A DNA stretch of 51,757 bases from Guillardia theta CCMP2712. Taxonomy: Eukaryota > Cryptophyceae > Pyrenomonadales > Geminigeraceae. Location of the stretch: assembly GCF_000315625.1 (NCBI RefSeq), contig NW_005434558.1, positions 7,085 to 58,841 on the forward strand, read 5' to 3'. The notes under the pieces were generated by a model. That model saw nothing but the letters and a program-made list of their open reading frames with translations, ran no database searches and had not been told where the DNA came from. This document shows, piece after piece, positions 1-10,048 of the stretch (positions are counted from its first letter, which is position 1; every line of letters starts with the position of its first letter). The position numbers were made by a program, and so were the translations under genes.

Positions 1-893
1 GCTAAGCTTGCTGGTGTGCCAGAGGGAGGGAGAGCTGTTGGAGGCTGAGGGCACAGGAGACGAGATCAAGATCGCCAGGGCTCGTTTGAGAGTCAGGGAG
101 GGAGAGCTGTTGGAGGCTGAGGGCACAGGAGACGAGATCAAGATCGCCAGGGCTCGTCAGAGAGTCAATGAGGCGAAGCTAAGCTTGCTGGTGTGCCAGA
201 GGGAGGGAAAGCTGTTGGAGGCTGAGGGCACAAGAGACGAGATCAAGATCGCCAGGGCTCGTGTGCCAGAGGGAGGGAGAGCTGTTGGAGGCTGAGGGCA
301 CAGGAGACGAGATCAAGATCGCCAGGGCTCGTCAGAGAGTCAATGAGGCGAAGCTAAGCTCGCTGGTGTGCCAGAGGGAGGGAGAGCTGTTGGAGGCTGA
401 GGGCACAGGAGACGAGATCAAGATCGCCAGGGCTCGTCAGAGAGTCAATGAGGCGAAGCTAAGCTTGCTGGTGTGCCAGAGGGAGGGAGAGCTGTTGGAG
501 GCTGAGGGCACAGGAGACGAGATCAAGATCGCCAGGGCTCGTCAGAGAGTCAGGGAGGGAGAGCTGTTGGAGGCTGAGGGCACAGGAGACGAGATCAAGA
601 TCGCCAGGGCTCGTCAGAGAGTCAATGAGGCGAAGCTAAGCTTGCTGGTGTGCCAGAGGGAGGGAGAGCTGTTGGAGGCTGAGGGCACAGGAGACGAGAT
701 CAAGATCGCCAGGGCTCGTCAGAGAGTCAGGGAGGGAGAGCTGTTGGAGGCTGAGGGCACAGGAGACGAGATCAAGATCGCCAGGGCTCGTCAGAGAGTC
801 AATGAGGCGAAGCTAAGCTTGCTGGTGTGCCAGAGGGAGGGAGAGCTGTTGGAGGCTGAGGGCACAGGAGACGAGATCAAGATCGCAAGGGCT
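1..893 (+). repeat. Coding tandem repeat, 105-bp and 72-bp units, about 10 copies
   Basis: Each unit encodes a charged helix starting REGELLEAEGTGDEIKIAR. Long units add an 11-residue segment (NEAKLSLLVCQ, 33 bp); short units lack it. Copies are nearly identical at nucleotide level. The last unit runs into unique sequence at about 890. Confidence 0.9.
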
Positions 894-3146
894 ACTTTCA
901 ATCTTGTGGATGTAGATCTAGAGTTGTCAATTGCAACTGCCAGGAAAGCTTTGAGTCAAGCAAGAGACTTTGACCTTGTTCGTTGTCAGCGAGAGCTGGA
1001 TGTAGTCACATACGCTCTTATCGCGCATCGAGGAGGGGACGGGGCAGGGAAATTTGTCGCAGGTAAGTTTGGAAGTGAACTTTTGAATGCTGTTGACTGA
1101 TGCTTGCTAGGTATACAAGATCTTGCCAACAGAGTCAACTTGAATGACGTCGTGTCGTCCTTGCAAGATTTACTTGAGGATTACCTTGACGTTGAATGGG
1201 GCTCGACATCATCAGGGGTGAAACCGAGCAAAGAATTCAGTGCCATGAATCCAATCGACGTAATTGTGCGGGAAGCACGTCGAGTCAAGGATGCTGTTTA
1301 CTTGTGCATGATTGAAGCTTGTTCCGGCAGCGGAAAATCGCTTTGCGCTGCTGATTTCTTTGTTCGAAATTCAAAAGACTGCATGTACTTTCTCTTCAAT
1401 CCCTCCCAGCAGGTCAGCAAGCAGAGCATATACCAGTGTGTAACAAGTATCACGAACCTCATGAGCATGGCCATAAATAGTGACCTTTGCTTGTTGGCAA
1501 TGGCTTCAGGTCCCGAATTGCGTACTGAAATGTTAACTGCGATAGATTTTGATGTCAAGACTAGTGGGCAGAAATGGCACGTGCTGGGAACTCTGGGCTA
1601 CTTGTGGAATGAGACGAAGTCAGTTGCTCCAGTTTCTGTGGAGGAGGCCATGAAGTGGAGAAGGAGGTGGGTTCTTATAGATGAGACCATCCCACCTGAT
1701 CCGCATAAGACCTATCTGTTCTCACCGTCGGCTAAGCTGGTACTGTATAAGAGGATTTTGACAAATGCAAAGATTCACTGTATCACGCTGGGGACGAATA
1801 CTCTGGTCATGAATTTCAATCAGAACTCCAAGAGCTCTGACTATAGTCGCAATGAAAAGCGAAGAATGTACTGCTTTACACATCGCTCGCTTCCTCGATA
1901 CGTGCCGTCATCGAGCAAGGACAAAGAAATATTGGAGAAGGTTTTCGGACAGGCTCATGTTCCTGTACTTCTGGACAACGTGAACCCATGGCTCTGCTCA
2001 CTCTTCTTGAATCGCCTGAAGGATGAGAGTGAGACCGAACCATCATTGTGGATCCGAAAGATCTCGAGCTTGGTCCTGGAAGAAGCCAAGATGGAGAAAC
2101 CGAGCTTAAGTGACGAATCTATCTACTGCATGTTTCAAGTAGCTGCACATCAACCTGTCTCTCAGTTGCAGATCTCCAAAGGCTTTGCACAGTTGAACGT
2201 TTGGAAGGAGGACGTGCCTCCGCGAGGTAGTAGACAGACAATCGTTGCAATCTTGAAAAGCTCAAAGACAGAAGATTTGATAATCGAGGGAACTTCTCTC
2301 CCGCTGCTCACCTCGAGGTTCCCTTCTGCTGTGCATGATCCCATCACCATGGCTATTTGTGCGGGGGGAGGACAACCTTTCTCTGACCGATCAGCGCTGG
2401 AGGTCTTACAGACGATCCATGAAGAGATGGCGAGTGGGAATGATCCTATAAGCGTGGATGCGTTCAAGCGAGATCCAAACGTGCTGGAGTCTTTCGGGGC
2501 AGTTGTGATGATGATCAGCAGCTGGTCTCTCCCGCAGGATCTTCTGAGAAACATCGCATTTCATTGCGGCATAACAGACGAGAGAAAAGTAGAACAAATC
2601 CTGGCTGCTGTCCCAAGCAAACAAGGCTTCATGCAGATTCTAGCTTCCTGCATGTCCAACTTAGTTCCTGTGCGGTTGGGCGAGGAGAATGAACTTGCCG
2701 GGGTCTTGGGTTTCTACACTCGTAACCGGGACAGAGACCGCAGAGGTGGGACCTTCGCTGGACCAAGTTCTGCGCACTTGAAGGGAGGAATAGAATTCAA
2801 GAATTGGAATTCTTCACTTTCATCGACACAGTTGTCCAGCGCAATCTCTGGTCTGTTGGAGCGTAACTTGGACATTATTGTGTGTATGGTGCCGGGGTTA
2901 ACAGAAAATGCTCTTGAGGGATGTATGAGGACATTGAGCCGCAAGAGCGAGTGGCTGGTGCTGCATCACACGGATACAGGCTGGACCGCCTCTTCATTTG
3001 GAGCGGTCGCATCTGAGGACATGAATGCCAGTCAAGACGAGAAAGTCGTAGATGGTCAAGACAAGACTGATGCTGTCAGGCAACAAATTTTGATGGTCAT
3101 CGAGATTGGAACAAAGACTCTTCCATTCTGCGGAGTGAGGATGTAG
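1..3146 (+). CDS. Crinkler-RHS-like coiled-coil / P-loop NTPase / nuclease-like protein, 5' incomplete, frameshifted
   Basis: The reading frame enters from the window edge as about ten coiled-coil repeats, then crosses a 48-nt GT-AG intron (1063-1110, containing a stop) into a 2-kb exon. Seen in the exon: a Walker A motif CSGSGKS at about 1320-1340, a Walker B-like WVLIDET at about 1668-1688, and near the C-terminus GIEFKNW (about 2782-2805), which fits the (D/E)xK strand of PD-(D/E)xK nucleases. Repeat + NTPase + C-terminal nuclease fold is the layout known for Crinkler/RHS-type proteins; assigning this gene to that class is inference. Units 1-3 of the repeat read in frame 2 and units 4-10 in frame 3, because a 35-nt rather than 33-nt deletion lies at about 253-260. 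No in-frame ATG occurs in the window before the NTPase exon. The gene is either broken or misassembled in the repeat, and its start lies upstream. Confidence 0.6.
1063..1110 (+). other. 48-nt spliceosomal intron
   Basis: Donor gtaagt and acceptor ttgctag; contains an in-frame tga at 1098-1100. Removing it joins a Gly codon and keeps the frame between the repeat exon and the NTPase exon. Confidence 0.8.
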
Positions 3147-3794
3147 GAGCGGGCACAACTTGGGTCGACAAGGTTGATCGAGGCTGCAAACTTTGCTGTT
3201 GCAATGAAATTGTGTGTAGCTAGAGGATGAAGAGGCGGTGTTGAGAGTAAAGCTTTTTTTGGCTGGAGGAGGGGCCGTTACTGCATGCTCACCCCAAGAT
3301 TGCATAGAATCGAGCTCATTCTCGCTCCCCCCGCGTCACACTTGATTCTTCATTCTGGCAGGCCTTGAGAGCGAAACACTGTCTCGATGAACCTCTTCGA
3401 GCTGCTTGCTCGGATGTGATCGGTTTGCGACAAGGGGTCAGGTAGACTCTCAGACTCCCAGTGAGCTCATCAATGAAGGGAAGAATGGAATCGTTGTTAT
3501 CTTGGGTTCGTGGGAGCCCAGCCAGCAAGTCCAACCTGACGACTTCAAAGCGCGTCACGGCGCAGACATTGGAAGATGTTGCGACTGAATTCGCACGTAG
3601 CGTAGGCGGCTTGGATCTGTTCGGAAGTTGTAACAGGGCCACTGGGGTCGAGGGAGAAACTTCATCTTGACCGCTGAGAGCGTCAGGAGGCTTGTCAATC
3701 TGTGAACTTTTGACGTGGCAGCGCTCAGTAATGGCGCACTTGCTGCTACCGAGGGTCAGTGCCAACCAACGAATCAGGCGACTGCTGAGTTCCT
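3147..3794. other. Intergenic, no supported gene
   Basis: The open frames here are short and lack a convincing ATG or any recognisable motif. I see no RNA gene. The segment leads directly into the 19-bp minisatellite. Confidence 0.5.
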
Positions 3795-4502
3795 CAGCTC
3801 TTGTCGCTCATGGCAGCTCTTGTCGCTCACGGCAGCTCTTGTCGCTCACGGCAGCTCTTGTCGCTCATGGCAGCTCTTGTCGCTCATGGCAGCTCTTGTC
3901 GCTCAGGGCAGCTCTTGTCGCTCACGGCAGCTCTTGTCGCTCATGGCAGCTCTTGTCGCTCATGGCAGCTCTTGTCGCTCACGGCAGCTCTTGTCGCTCA
4001 GGGCAGCTCTTGTCGCTCATGGCAGCTCTTGTCGCTCATGGCAGCTCTTGTCGCTCATGGCAGCTCTTGTCGCTCACGGCAGCTCTTGTCGCTCATGGCA
4101 GCTCTTGTCGCTCATGGCAGCTCTTGTCGCTCATGGCAGCTCTTGTCGCTCAGGGCAGCTCTTGTCGCTCACGGCAGCTCTTGTCGCTCATGGCAGCTCT
4201 TGTCGCTCATGGCAGCTCTTGTCGCTCATGGCAGCTCTTGTCGCTCATGGCAGCTCTTGTCGCTCATGGCAGCTCTTGTCGCTCATGGCAGCTCTTGTCG
4301 CTCATGGCAGCTCTTGTCGCTCATGGCAGCTCTTGTCGCTCATGGCAGCTCTTGTCGCTCACGGCAGCTCTTGTCGCTCATGGCAGCTCTTGTCGCTCAT
4401 GGCAGCTCTTGTCGCTCATGGCAGCTCTTGTCGCTCATGGCAGCTCTTGTCGCTCATGGCAGCTCTTGTCGCTCATGGCAGCTCTTGTCGCTCATGGCAG
4501 CT
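3795..4502 (+). repeat. 19-bp minisatellite, about 37 copies
   Basis: The unit ggcagctcttgtcgctcat repeats in perfect 19-bp phase for 708 bp. Copies vary almost only at one position (catgg, cacgg or caggg). Because 19 is not a multiple of 3, every forward frame reads the same 19-residue cycle, and all three forward frames stay open. Translation is not supported: flanking exon signals are missing and the property follows from the unit alone. Confidence 0.95.
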
Positions 4503-4789
4503 ACAAAGTGGAGCTATATCTCCCCGAGTCAGCGAGTAGCCTTGAAGCCGTTCCCCATCTCTGAAATCGAGTGGACCTTTCAAGGGGTTATCGAACTATT
4601 TGGAAAATCAAATCATAGTTTGCCATGAAACGATGTATGTTTCAAACCATTCGACTCATAACCCTCGTAAGGCACTATGTAAATTGGGGTACATCAAGAA
4701 GTTCAGTTCGCAGATACTTTTGAAATGATCTCGAAATAGTTTTGTAGGCCCCTCGCAGCCAGGCAGTTCAACGGCAGGCGGACAGCAGA

Positions 4790-6119
4790 ATGGAGGCAGC
4801 AGCATGGGAGTGTGCTCGGCGGCTATTCGTGACATGCGATCGCAACATGTTGGGAAAGCTTAGCTTGTGAGTTCAACTTCAAGATGATGAATTGCAATGC
4901 TTCTCAGCAGCAGCTCCAGGCTCTGTTGCGGTGTTGTGTGTTGTTTTGTTTGTCCGTCCCTTTTCTCAATGTCAAACAGTCTGTCTTGCCGCACTTGGAC
5001 CTCAGTTTTTCATCCCCTGACTTGACCGCTTCACTGTGGCAGAGACGAGCTAGTGCGATATGTGGAGGAGTTGAAGAAGATGGACATCATCGACATCGAC
5101 GAGACTTACATCGTCGAGAAACTGCAAGAAGGGCAGCTGGAGCAAATCAAGTGAGTGGCAAAACGAATCATACGGTACTGCAGGCGGGCAGGAGGGAGAG
5201 TGAAGCCTTGAAGAAGCGTTCATATGGAGGCAGGAGGACAGAATTGAGGGAGGATGGCGTAGGAGAGTAGTTGCGATGCAGGAAGTGAGGATGGTATGGG
5301 GATGAGGAGTAGTATTGAGAATATTGGACGAGCAAGGAATTCACAATCCCGGCAGTTTCGAGCAATTCAAGGAATGGAGCCAAGGCCCGAATAATGCAGT
5401 AAGACGGAGAACTTTCTCTGCTCTTCAATTCCCTCCTGTTCTCTTGTTCTCTTGTCCATCTTTCTCATCCCCCCCCCTTCCCCCGCCCTTTCCCCCCCCA
5501 CCACCACCACACCTCCAATGATGAATTCAAGGCATTAGTCTTTCAAGTTTCTCTGCCTCTCAGACCTTCACACCCTTATGTCGTGATGACTCTATGCTGT
5601 TTTGACTGTCTTGAGCTTATCGTGTGAAGATCCTTCACACTCCTCTCACCAATGAAGGTGCACAGACCGACCTGACGAGTTAACCTTGGCAGAGCGAACA
5701 AGTCATCCAGGGGAATGTGGATCCTTATGGGAACAATAGCGTGCTGCCAAGGCGGTGAGCTCTGTCGGATCAGAGAGGCAGAGGAGACTGACCGGAGATT
5801 GCTGGCAGGTTTGCAGATGCTTCACTTCACAAGAGCAACGTCAAGATTCAGCATCCTTGCTTCACCACGACCGCGCATGACATCGGGTTCAAGAAACCGC
5901 AGCAAGTAGATATGCCGGTGAAGTGGAGGGGGAAGGAAGGAGTGTTCACGCGAGAGTTCGAGATGCGAGAACCTGGCAAGACAGGCATTACCGTCAATAC
6001 GTAGCATCTCCTTCGTAACGTCTTTATCCTCTGACATGTTGCATAGATATGTGGATAGAGGGCTGAGGACCGGGAAAACCAAGTCAAAGGTTCACAAAGA
6101 GCTGGACGTGGATTTCTAG
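4790..6119 (+). CDS. Small six-exon protein, 196 aa, possibly ciliary
   Basis: Six exons join in consistent phase: 4790-4866, 5043-5150, 5320-5398, 5693-5754, 5809-6000 and 6047-6119, ending in TAG. Donors are gtgagt, gtgagt, gtaaga, gtgagc and gtagca; the last intron is 46 nt. The N-terminal half is helical and acidic (DELVRYVEELKKMDIIDID). The C-terminal half has TTTAHDIGFKKP, then VDMPVKWRGKEGVFTREF, ending KVHKELDVDF. The 'T..YG..KP...MP' style recalls short axonemal microtubule-associated proteins such as the Pierce family, but this is only a resemblance and I do not recognise the family. There is no signal peptide and no membrane segment. The gene converges with the minus-strand gene at 6325-6890. 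The exon structure is well supported; the function is unknown. Confidence 0.75.
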
Positions 6120-6324
6120 ACGAGAGTAAAACAAAAAAATTGTACAACTTATTCAGCTTGTCAAACACTCAGTGCCAAATGTCCTTTATTGTCTCATTTT
6201 GCTGTTACAGTTGTTGTTTAAAAATTTAATCCTTAAGCGACATACCTGTTCAAAGTTGTGTCAGACTCTTCACGTGATAAGCAAACGAATGCACCTTCCT
6301 CCCTGCTAGTGGTGCATCCAATGT

Positions 6325-6890
6325 TTAAAGTCCGCAGCAGCCGAGTCCAAGGCATCCCTTGCTAGAGGAGGAAGCTTTCGCCTGCTGCCCTGTCAGCCAT
6401 CCTCCAACCATTCCTTCCTTCCTCACAGCCTCGACGGCCTTGGGCTTGTTGTTTTTCTTGAGGCACTTGCACCTATCAGACGATCAGCAACGTATAGACA
6501 GCTCTTTATCGCCTCCACTCACTCCTCAAGAGCCCGGAAGGCGCCGTAGGCAGCAGCAGCGAGAAGACCCATGGGAGAGACAACAGCCTTGAACACAGTG
6601 CCGACGAGGGAGGCCTGTGATCCTATCAGAGGAGACCCATGTCCAAGTTCTCAATCATGTTTACCACTGGGTTGGTGTTGGAAACGGGTTTGGCCTCAGA
6701 CTGGGCCTTGCTTCTTCCGAAGCCTCCCCTCAAGCGCATGGTGTTCGCGGAAGCCATCGCAAGACGGTTAGACATGATGCTCTGCAAGCTGTCAGGTCGC
6801 AGAAGTGTGTGAGCGATCTCTCACTTGGCTGGGGGTGGAAACAGCCAGAGCGCAACCGATCATGCACAAGAGACCAGCGAAAACCTTCAT
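6325..6890 (-). CDS. Small secreted or organelle-targeted protein, 140 aa, four exons
   Basis: Read on the minus strand, exons 6890-6825, 6781-6665, 6614-6523 and 6472-6325 join in phase through introns of 43, 50 and 50 nt; the stop is TAA. The protein opens with a clear signal peptide (MKVFAGLLCMIGCALAVS). An Arg/Ala-rich segment with MRLRGGFGRS follows, then a hydrophobic stretch LVGTVFKAVVSPMGLLAAAA that could be a membrane helix, and a Cys/Gly-rich tail (GCLGLGCCGL). An LRGG word soon after a signal peptide recurs, in my recollection, in algal secretory or plastid precursors, but its meaning here is unknown. The residue after the likely cleavage site is not Phe, so plastid import is not indicated. 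Function unrecognised. Confidence 0.72.
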
Positions 6891-7815
6891 TCCTGTTCCG
6901 GCCGTTGTCAAGAATTCATCATCAACAATCAAGCAAAAAAAGATTGTAATCGATTTGTGTGAGATAGGAGCAGCGCAAAGAAGACATCAGCAATCAAATA
7001 CAACTCTATTCCAGTATAATTGATTCACAAGAACATTCAAAACACTCTCGAGTGATCCGTCTGCTCGCTTTTACCCGAGCGTAAGTCTTGACTAAGGACG
7101 GCCACTCATTCCTAATTCCCCTTTTAATGTCTCGAGAGATGCCCTCTATCTCCCTGTCCTAACACCAGGGCCCTTTTAAACTCTGATCGAGGATGTCTAA
7201 CTATTGTTTGCCTCTACAACAGCAATATGTCCCGTTTTCACAATTGCACGACAGCCACCCCTAGAGTGCAGAAAAATTGAAGATGTCGATAGACCCACAA
7301 AGACGAGCACAACAATCGGGGCTGTGCAACATTCACACGAATACAACAGGAAAAACTAATAACAACTCAAAATCGCAGAGAGATTGCATACAAAAGTCGC
7401 ACTAAACAGTAAGGTAGGGGCAGAGGACGTGCTGAAGTATTACAGACATTCATTCGTCGGAAACGAGGTTCTAAACAGAAGACCGAGCTCAGAAGCATAC
7501 ACGTAGGCCAAGAACATGGACGTGAGGAGATTCAAGAGCAGATGCGACAAGAAATCTGACTGCGCCATGCCTCTGCCGCTTACCGGAACTCGCCATTGCT
7601 GAGGGAGGAGGGATCCTGTAACCGCTTGGCGGCAGAGGTTTTTTTACTCTATGGAATCTTCAAATGTAGCTTGTGAAATGTACAGGTGCAACCCCAAATT
7701 ACCTAGAATTTAATGAAAATATTATCATGATAATCGAAATTCACAACCTCAAAAGACCCTACCGGTAAAGGACGCGGCTGAAAAACTTGTCAGAAGGACA
7801 TCAAATGTGGGCCAT
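6891..7815. other. Intergenic, no gene seen
   Basis: Moderately AT-rich, with no open frame showing motifs and no splice-linked exons. It presumably holds the promoter of the minus-strand gene ending at 6890; I see no defined elements. Confidence 0.5.
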
Positions 7816-8145
7816 AGGATGCTGATAAATTAGGGGTAGGGGTAGTCAAAAGGGGGGTAGAAAAATATGAATCGGGGACTGAAAGTGAAATTGGTGGGTG
7901 GGGGTTTAGACATCAATAAAGAAATGCGATGTTTTCAGGATACTCGCAGAGGGGTATGTCTGGAGAATGGGGGTGCTGTGTTGATAGTAGGGGTAGGGTG
8001 TTTCACTTGAGGGGTAGTGGAAAATGGAGGGTAGTGGGTACTGATCCGGGGGAGAAGAACCTGAGGAAAACAGGGGGGGGAGGTATCAAGGGGTGGGGTA
8101 CTTCAGTGTTGTCTGGGGGGGTACATTCATGATGGGACATTATCC
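7816..8145. repeat. G-rich island of recurring GGGGTA words
   Basis: The plus strand repeats degenerate ggggta / gggggta words at irregular spacing (for example aggggtaggggtag at about 7830). Similar islands occur at about 25.5-26.3 kb, 37.04-37.47 kb and, on the opposite strand, 39.05-39.2 kb. Not a regular tandem array. Confidence 0.6.
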
Positions 8146-8189
8146 CTAGTTTGGGTGGTTGTGGGGAGTCTTTTTGTCAGCTGGCGAGG

Positions 8190-9200
8190 CAGACTCGGAT
8201 TCGATCGAACAAAAAAGACAGCAAGAACAAACCCTCGATTTCCGACAACTGCCACCAAAATTAACTGATATCTTCATATGAAATGTATCAATTTTTAATT
8301 ACTTAACTGGAAGGAGGAAAAGGAGGAAAGGGTATGATGAGCCTCAGTCGGAGTAGCCAACAACGGTCCGGTCCGCCTCACTACAAAACTGAGTGACTAG
8401 CCGTTTGGCCTGTGCGACAGTGCCACGGTCAGGGTCAAGCCTCCTCGTCTCTCCTGATTGTCCTCGTCACTGCTTTTTAACTTAACTTTGAGTAAAGGAA
8501 GCCGTCACGGTAGAACTCGGAAGGCTCCGGAAGACTCCGGGCGGGGCCGACTGGCCGGGCCGCCGCCGGGCTGCGCGGCCATCGAAACTGACCGGCAAAG
8601 CCTTTTCATTTACTCAAAGTTAAGTTAAAGATCAGTACGAGGACAATCCGGCCCTGAGAGTCGAGGAGCCGCTGGCTCAACGGTTGACACTGGCCTGACA
8701 CTGTCCGATCAGGCTGTACAGCCTAGTACTCGGAGGCTTGAACCGTGACCACCCCGGGCCCGGCGGCGCCGGGCAGGGGCCGGCACTGCCGGCCGGGCGC
8801 CCGGCGCGCACTGCCGGGGGGCGGCCGCGCACTCGGAGGCTGCGGCCCGGGCGCAGAGGCCGCGTGATGCCAGTGACAAGCCGCGGGCCGCGTGACCGTC
8901 ACGACTGAGGGGACTCGGCTCGAAGAATGTGACGGCGCCGCCGGCGGCCGCAAGGGCCGGGGAGGCTCAGCGTGTGCCACGCACGGTACTACGGTACGGT
9001 CCGATCCTGACTCCGTGGCAGCAGGCGGGCACTCAGAAAGCCCGGCGCCCGGCCGCGGGCCCTTGCGGCCGGAACTTCGGAACTTGAGTGATGAGTTCAC
9101 GGCATGCACCGTCACGCGTGACTGAGCCTGTTCCGATCATGATTGATTGGCGGGCCCACCGCAGTGACTCTGTGACTCGGCGGATTCAAGCCTGTGCCAG
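8190..9200. repeat. GC-rich, palindrome-rich island
   Basis: Dense in self-complementary words (cggccggg, ccgggc, gtgacggt, cggtccgatc), with no supported gene. It shares words with the islands at 16.38-16.62, 27.44-28.03, 32.25-32.83 and 36.60-37.02 kb. The segment at 8400-8443 matches, in inverted orientation, 36803-36846. The segment at 8210-8235 (aagacagcaagaac) matches 36857-36880 in direct orientation. Confidence 0.65.
8440..8668. repeat. Imperfect inverted repeat, arms about 65 bp
   Basis: The left arm (about 8440-8503) contains ttaacttaactttgagtaaa; the right arm (about 8595-8668) contains its reverse complement tttactcaaagttaagttaa. Flanking words (attgtcctcgt / acgaggacaat) also pair. 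The loop is about 90 bp of GC-rich sequence. The core word recurs at 16434-16448. Confidence 0.75.
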
Positions 9201-9739
9201 ACTGCGGCGACTTTTCCAATACTTTTCCTTTAGTTTTTTGTCAATTTTATTGTTTCGCAATATTTCAAACCACAAACTTCCATGGCAAGGCGTACATGCT
9301 GCTCTCGAACCAGGCTTGTGCTTGCCCCACTCCTTGATCAGAGCACTGAAATCACTTGATGACTGTGTTGTCTCTTCAGTTGTGTGCTTGTACTCGCTAC
9401 ATGACTCTACTGTCTCTTCATGGATGCACTTGTACGTGCTTCATGACTGAGCTGCACTATGGCTTGTGCTACCTCAGTGCCATTGTGCTTCATAACTGAA
9501 GAGGACGCGTGGATGGGCGGAACACCCTCCCAGGGTGCCCTTCCCTCTTTACACACGACCTTTCTGCTTTTACCCAGGGGCGAGCCATATTTCAAGTCAT
9601 CCATTGTAAATGCTCAAAATCGCAATGGACTCGGCCATCATGAAAGTCAATGCGTTCGCGCGCGGTACTGACGGCAACCGAGCACGCCCTTCTGCATTCC
9701 GAATCGGAGAACGGGGCCGCACCGTGCGGCTCACCTCTG
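9201..9739. other. Intergenic, no gene seen
   Basis: Mixed composition with degenerate repeats of a cttcatgactg-like word between about 9350 and 9500. The small open frames have no motif. Confidence 0.45.
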
Positions 9740-9790
9740 ACAACATGGGCTACACGACAACATGGGCTACACGACAACATGGGCTACACG
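9740..9790. repeat. 17-bp tandem repeat, 3 copies
   Basis: The unit acaacatgggctacacg is repeated exactly three times. Confidence 0.9.
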
Positions 9791-9883
9791 CCGATTTGAA
9801 CATGCTAACAAGGCAGGGGAGGAGATTGAGGGCGAGAGAGATGTAGAGATAAGGAGAGAAGAAGAGAACGCGAGACGAAGACG

Positions 9884-10048
9884 ACGATGATGCTATGTCA
9901 AGGGAGATAGAACGATGATGCTATGTCAAGGGAGATAGAACGATGATGCTATGTCAAGGGAGATAGAACGATGATGCTATGTCAAGGGAGATAGAACGAT
10001 GATGCTAGGTCAAGGGAGATAAAACGATGATGCTATGTCAAGGGAGAT
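9884..10048. repeat. 28-bp tandem repeat, about 6 copies
   Basis: The unit begins acgatgatgctatgtcaagg and continues gagataga. Copies are almost identical, with single-base changes at about 10008 and 10021. The array ends exactly where the first possible exon of the PDZ gene begins, so it may lie in that gene's leader. Confidence 0.9.

Noticed and set aside
3316-3765. A 149-codon minus-strand frame
   Set aside because: It begins with TTG rather than ATG and has no motif or splice partner.
3795-4502. CRISPR array
   Set aside because: Units are contiguous with no spacers, and the DNA is eukaryotic.
3692-4628. Three overlapping 275-290-codon frames
   Set aside because: All are readings of the 19-bp minisatellite; no splice-linked gene or motif supports translation.
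7816-8145. Interstitial telomere repeat
   Set aside because: GGGGTA words are irregular and separated by unique sequence, not a head-to-tail telomeric array.
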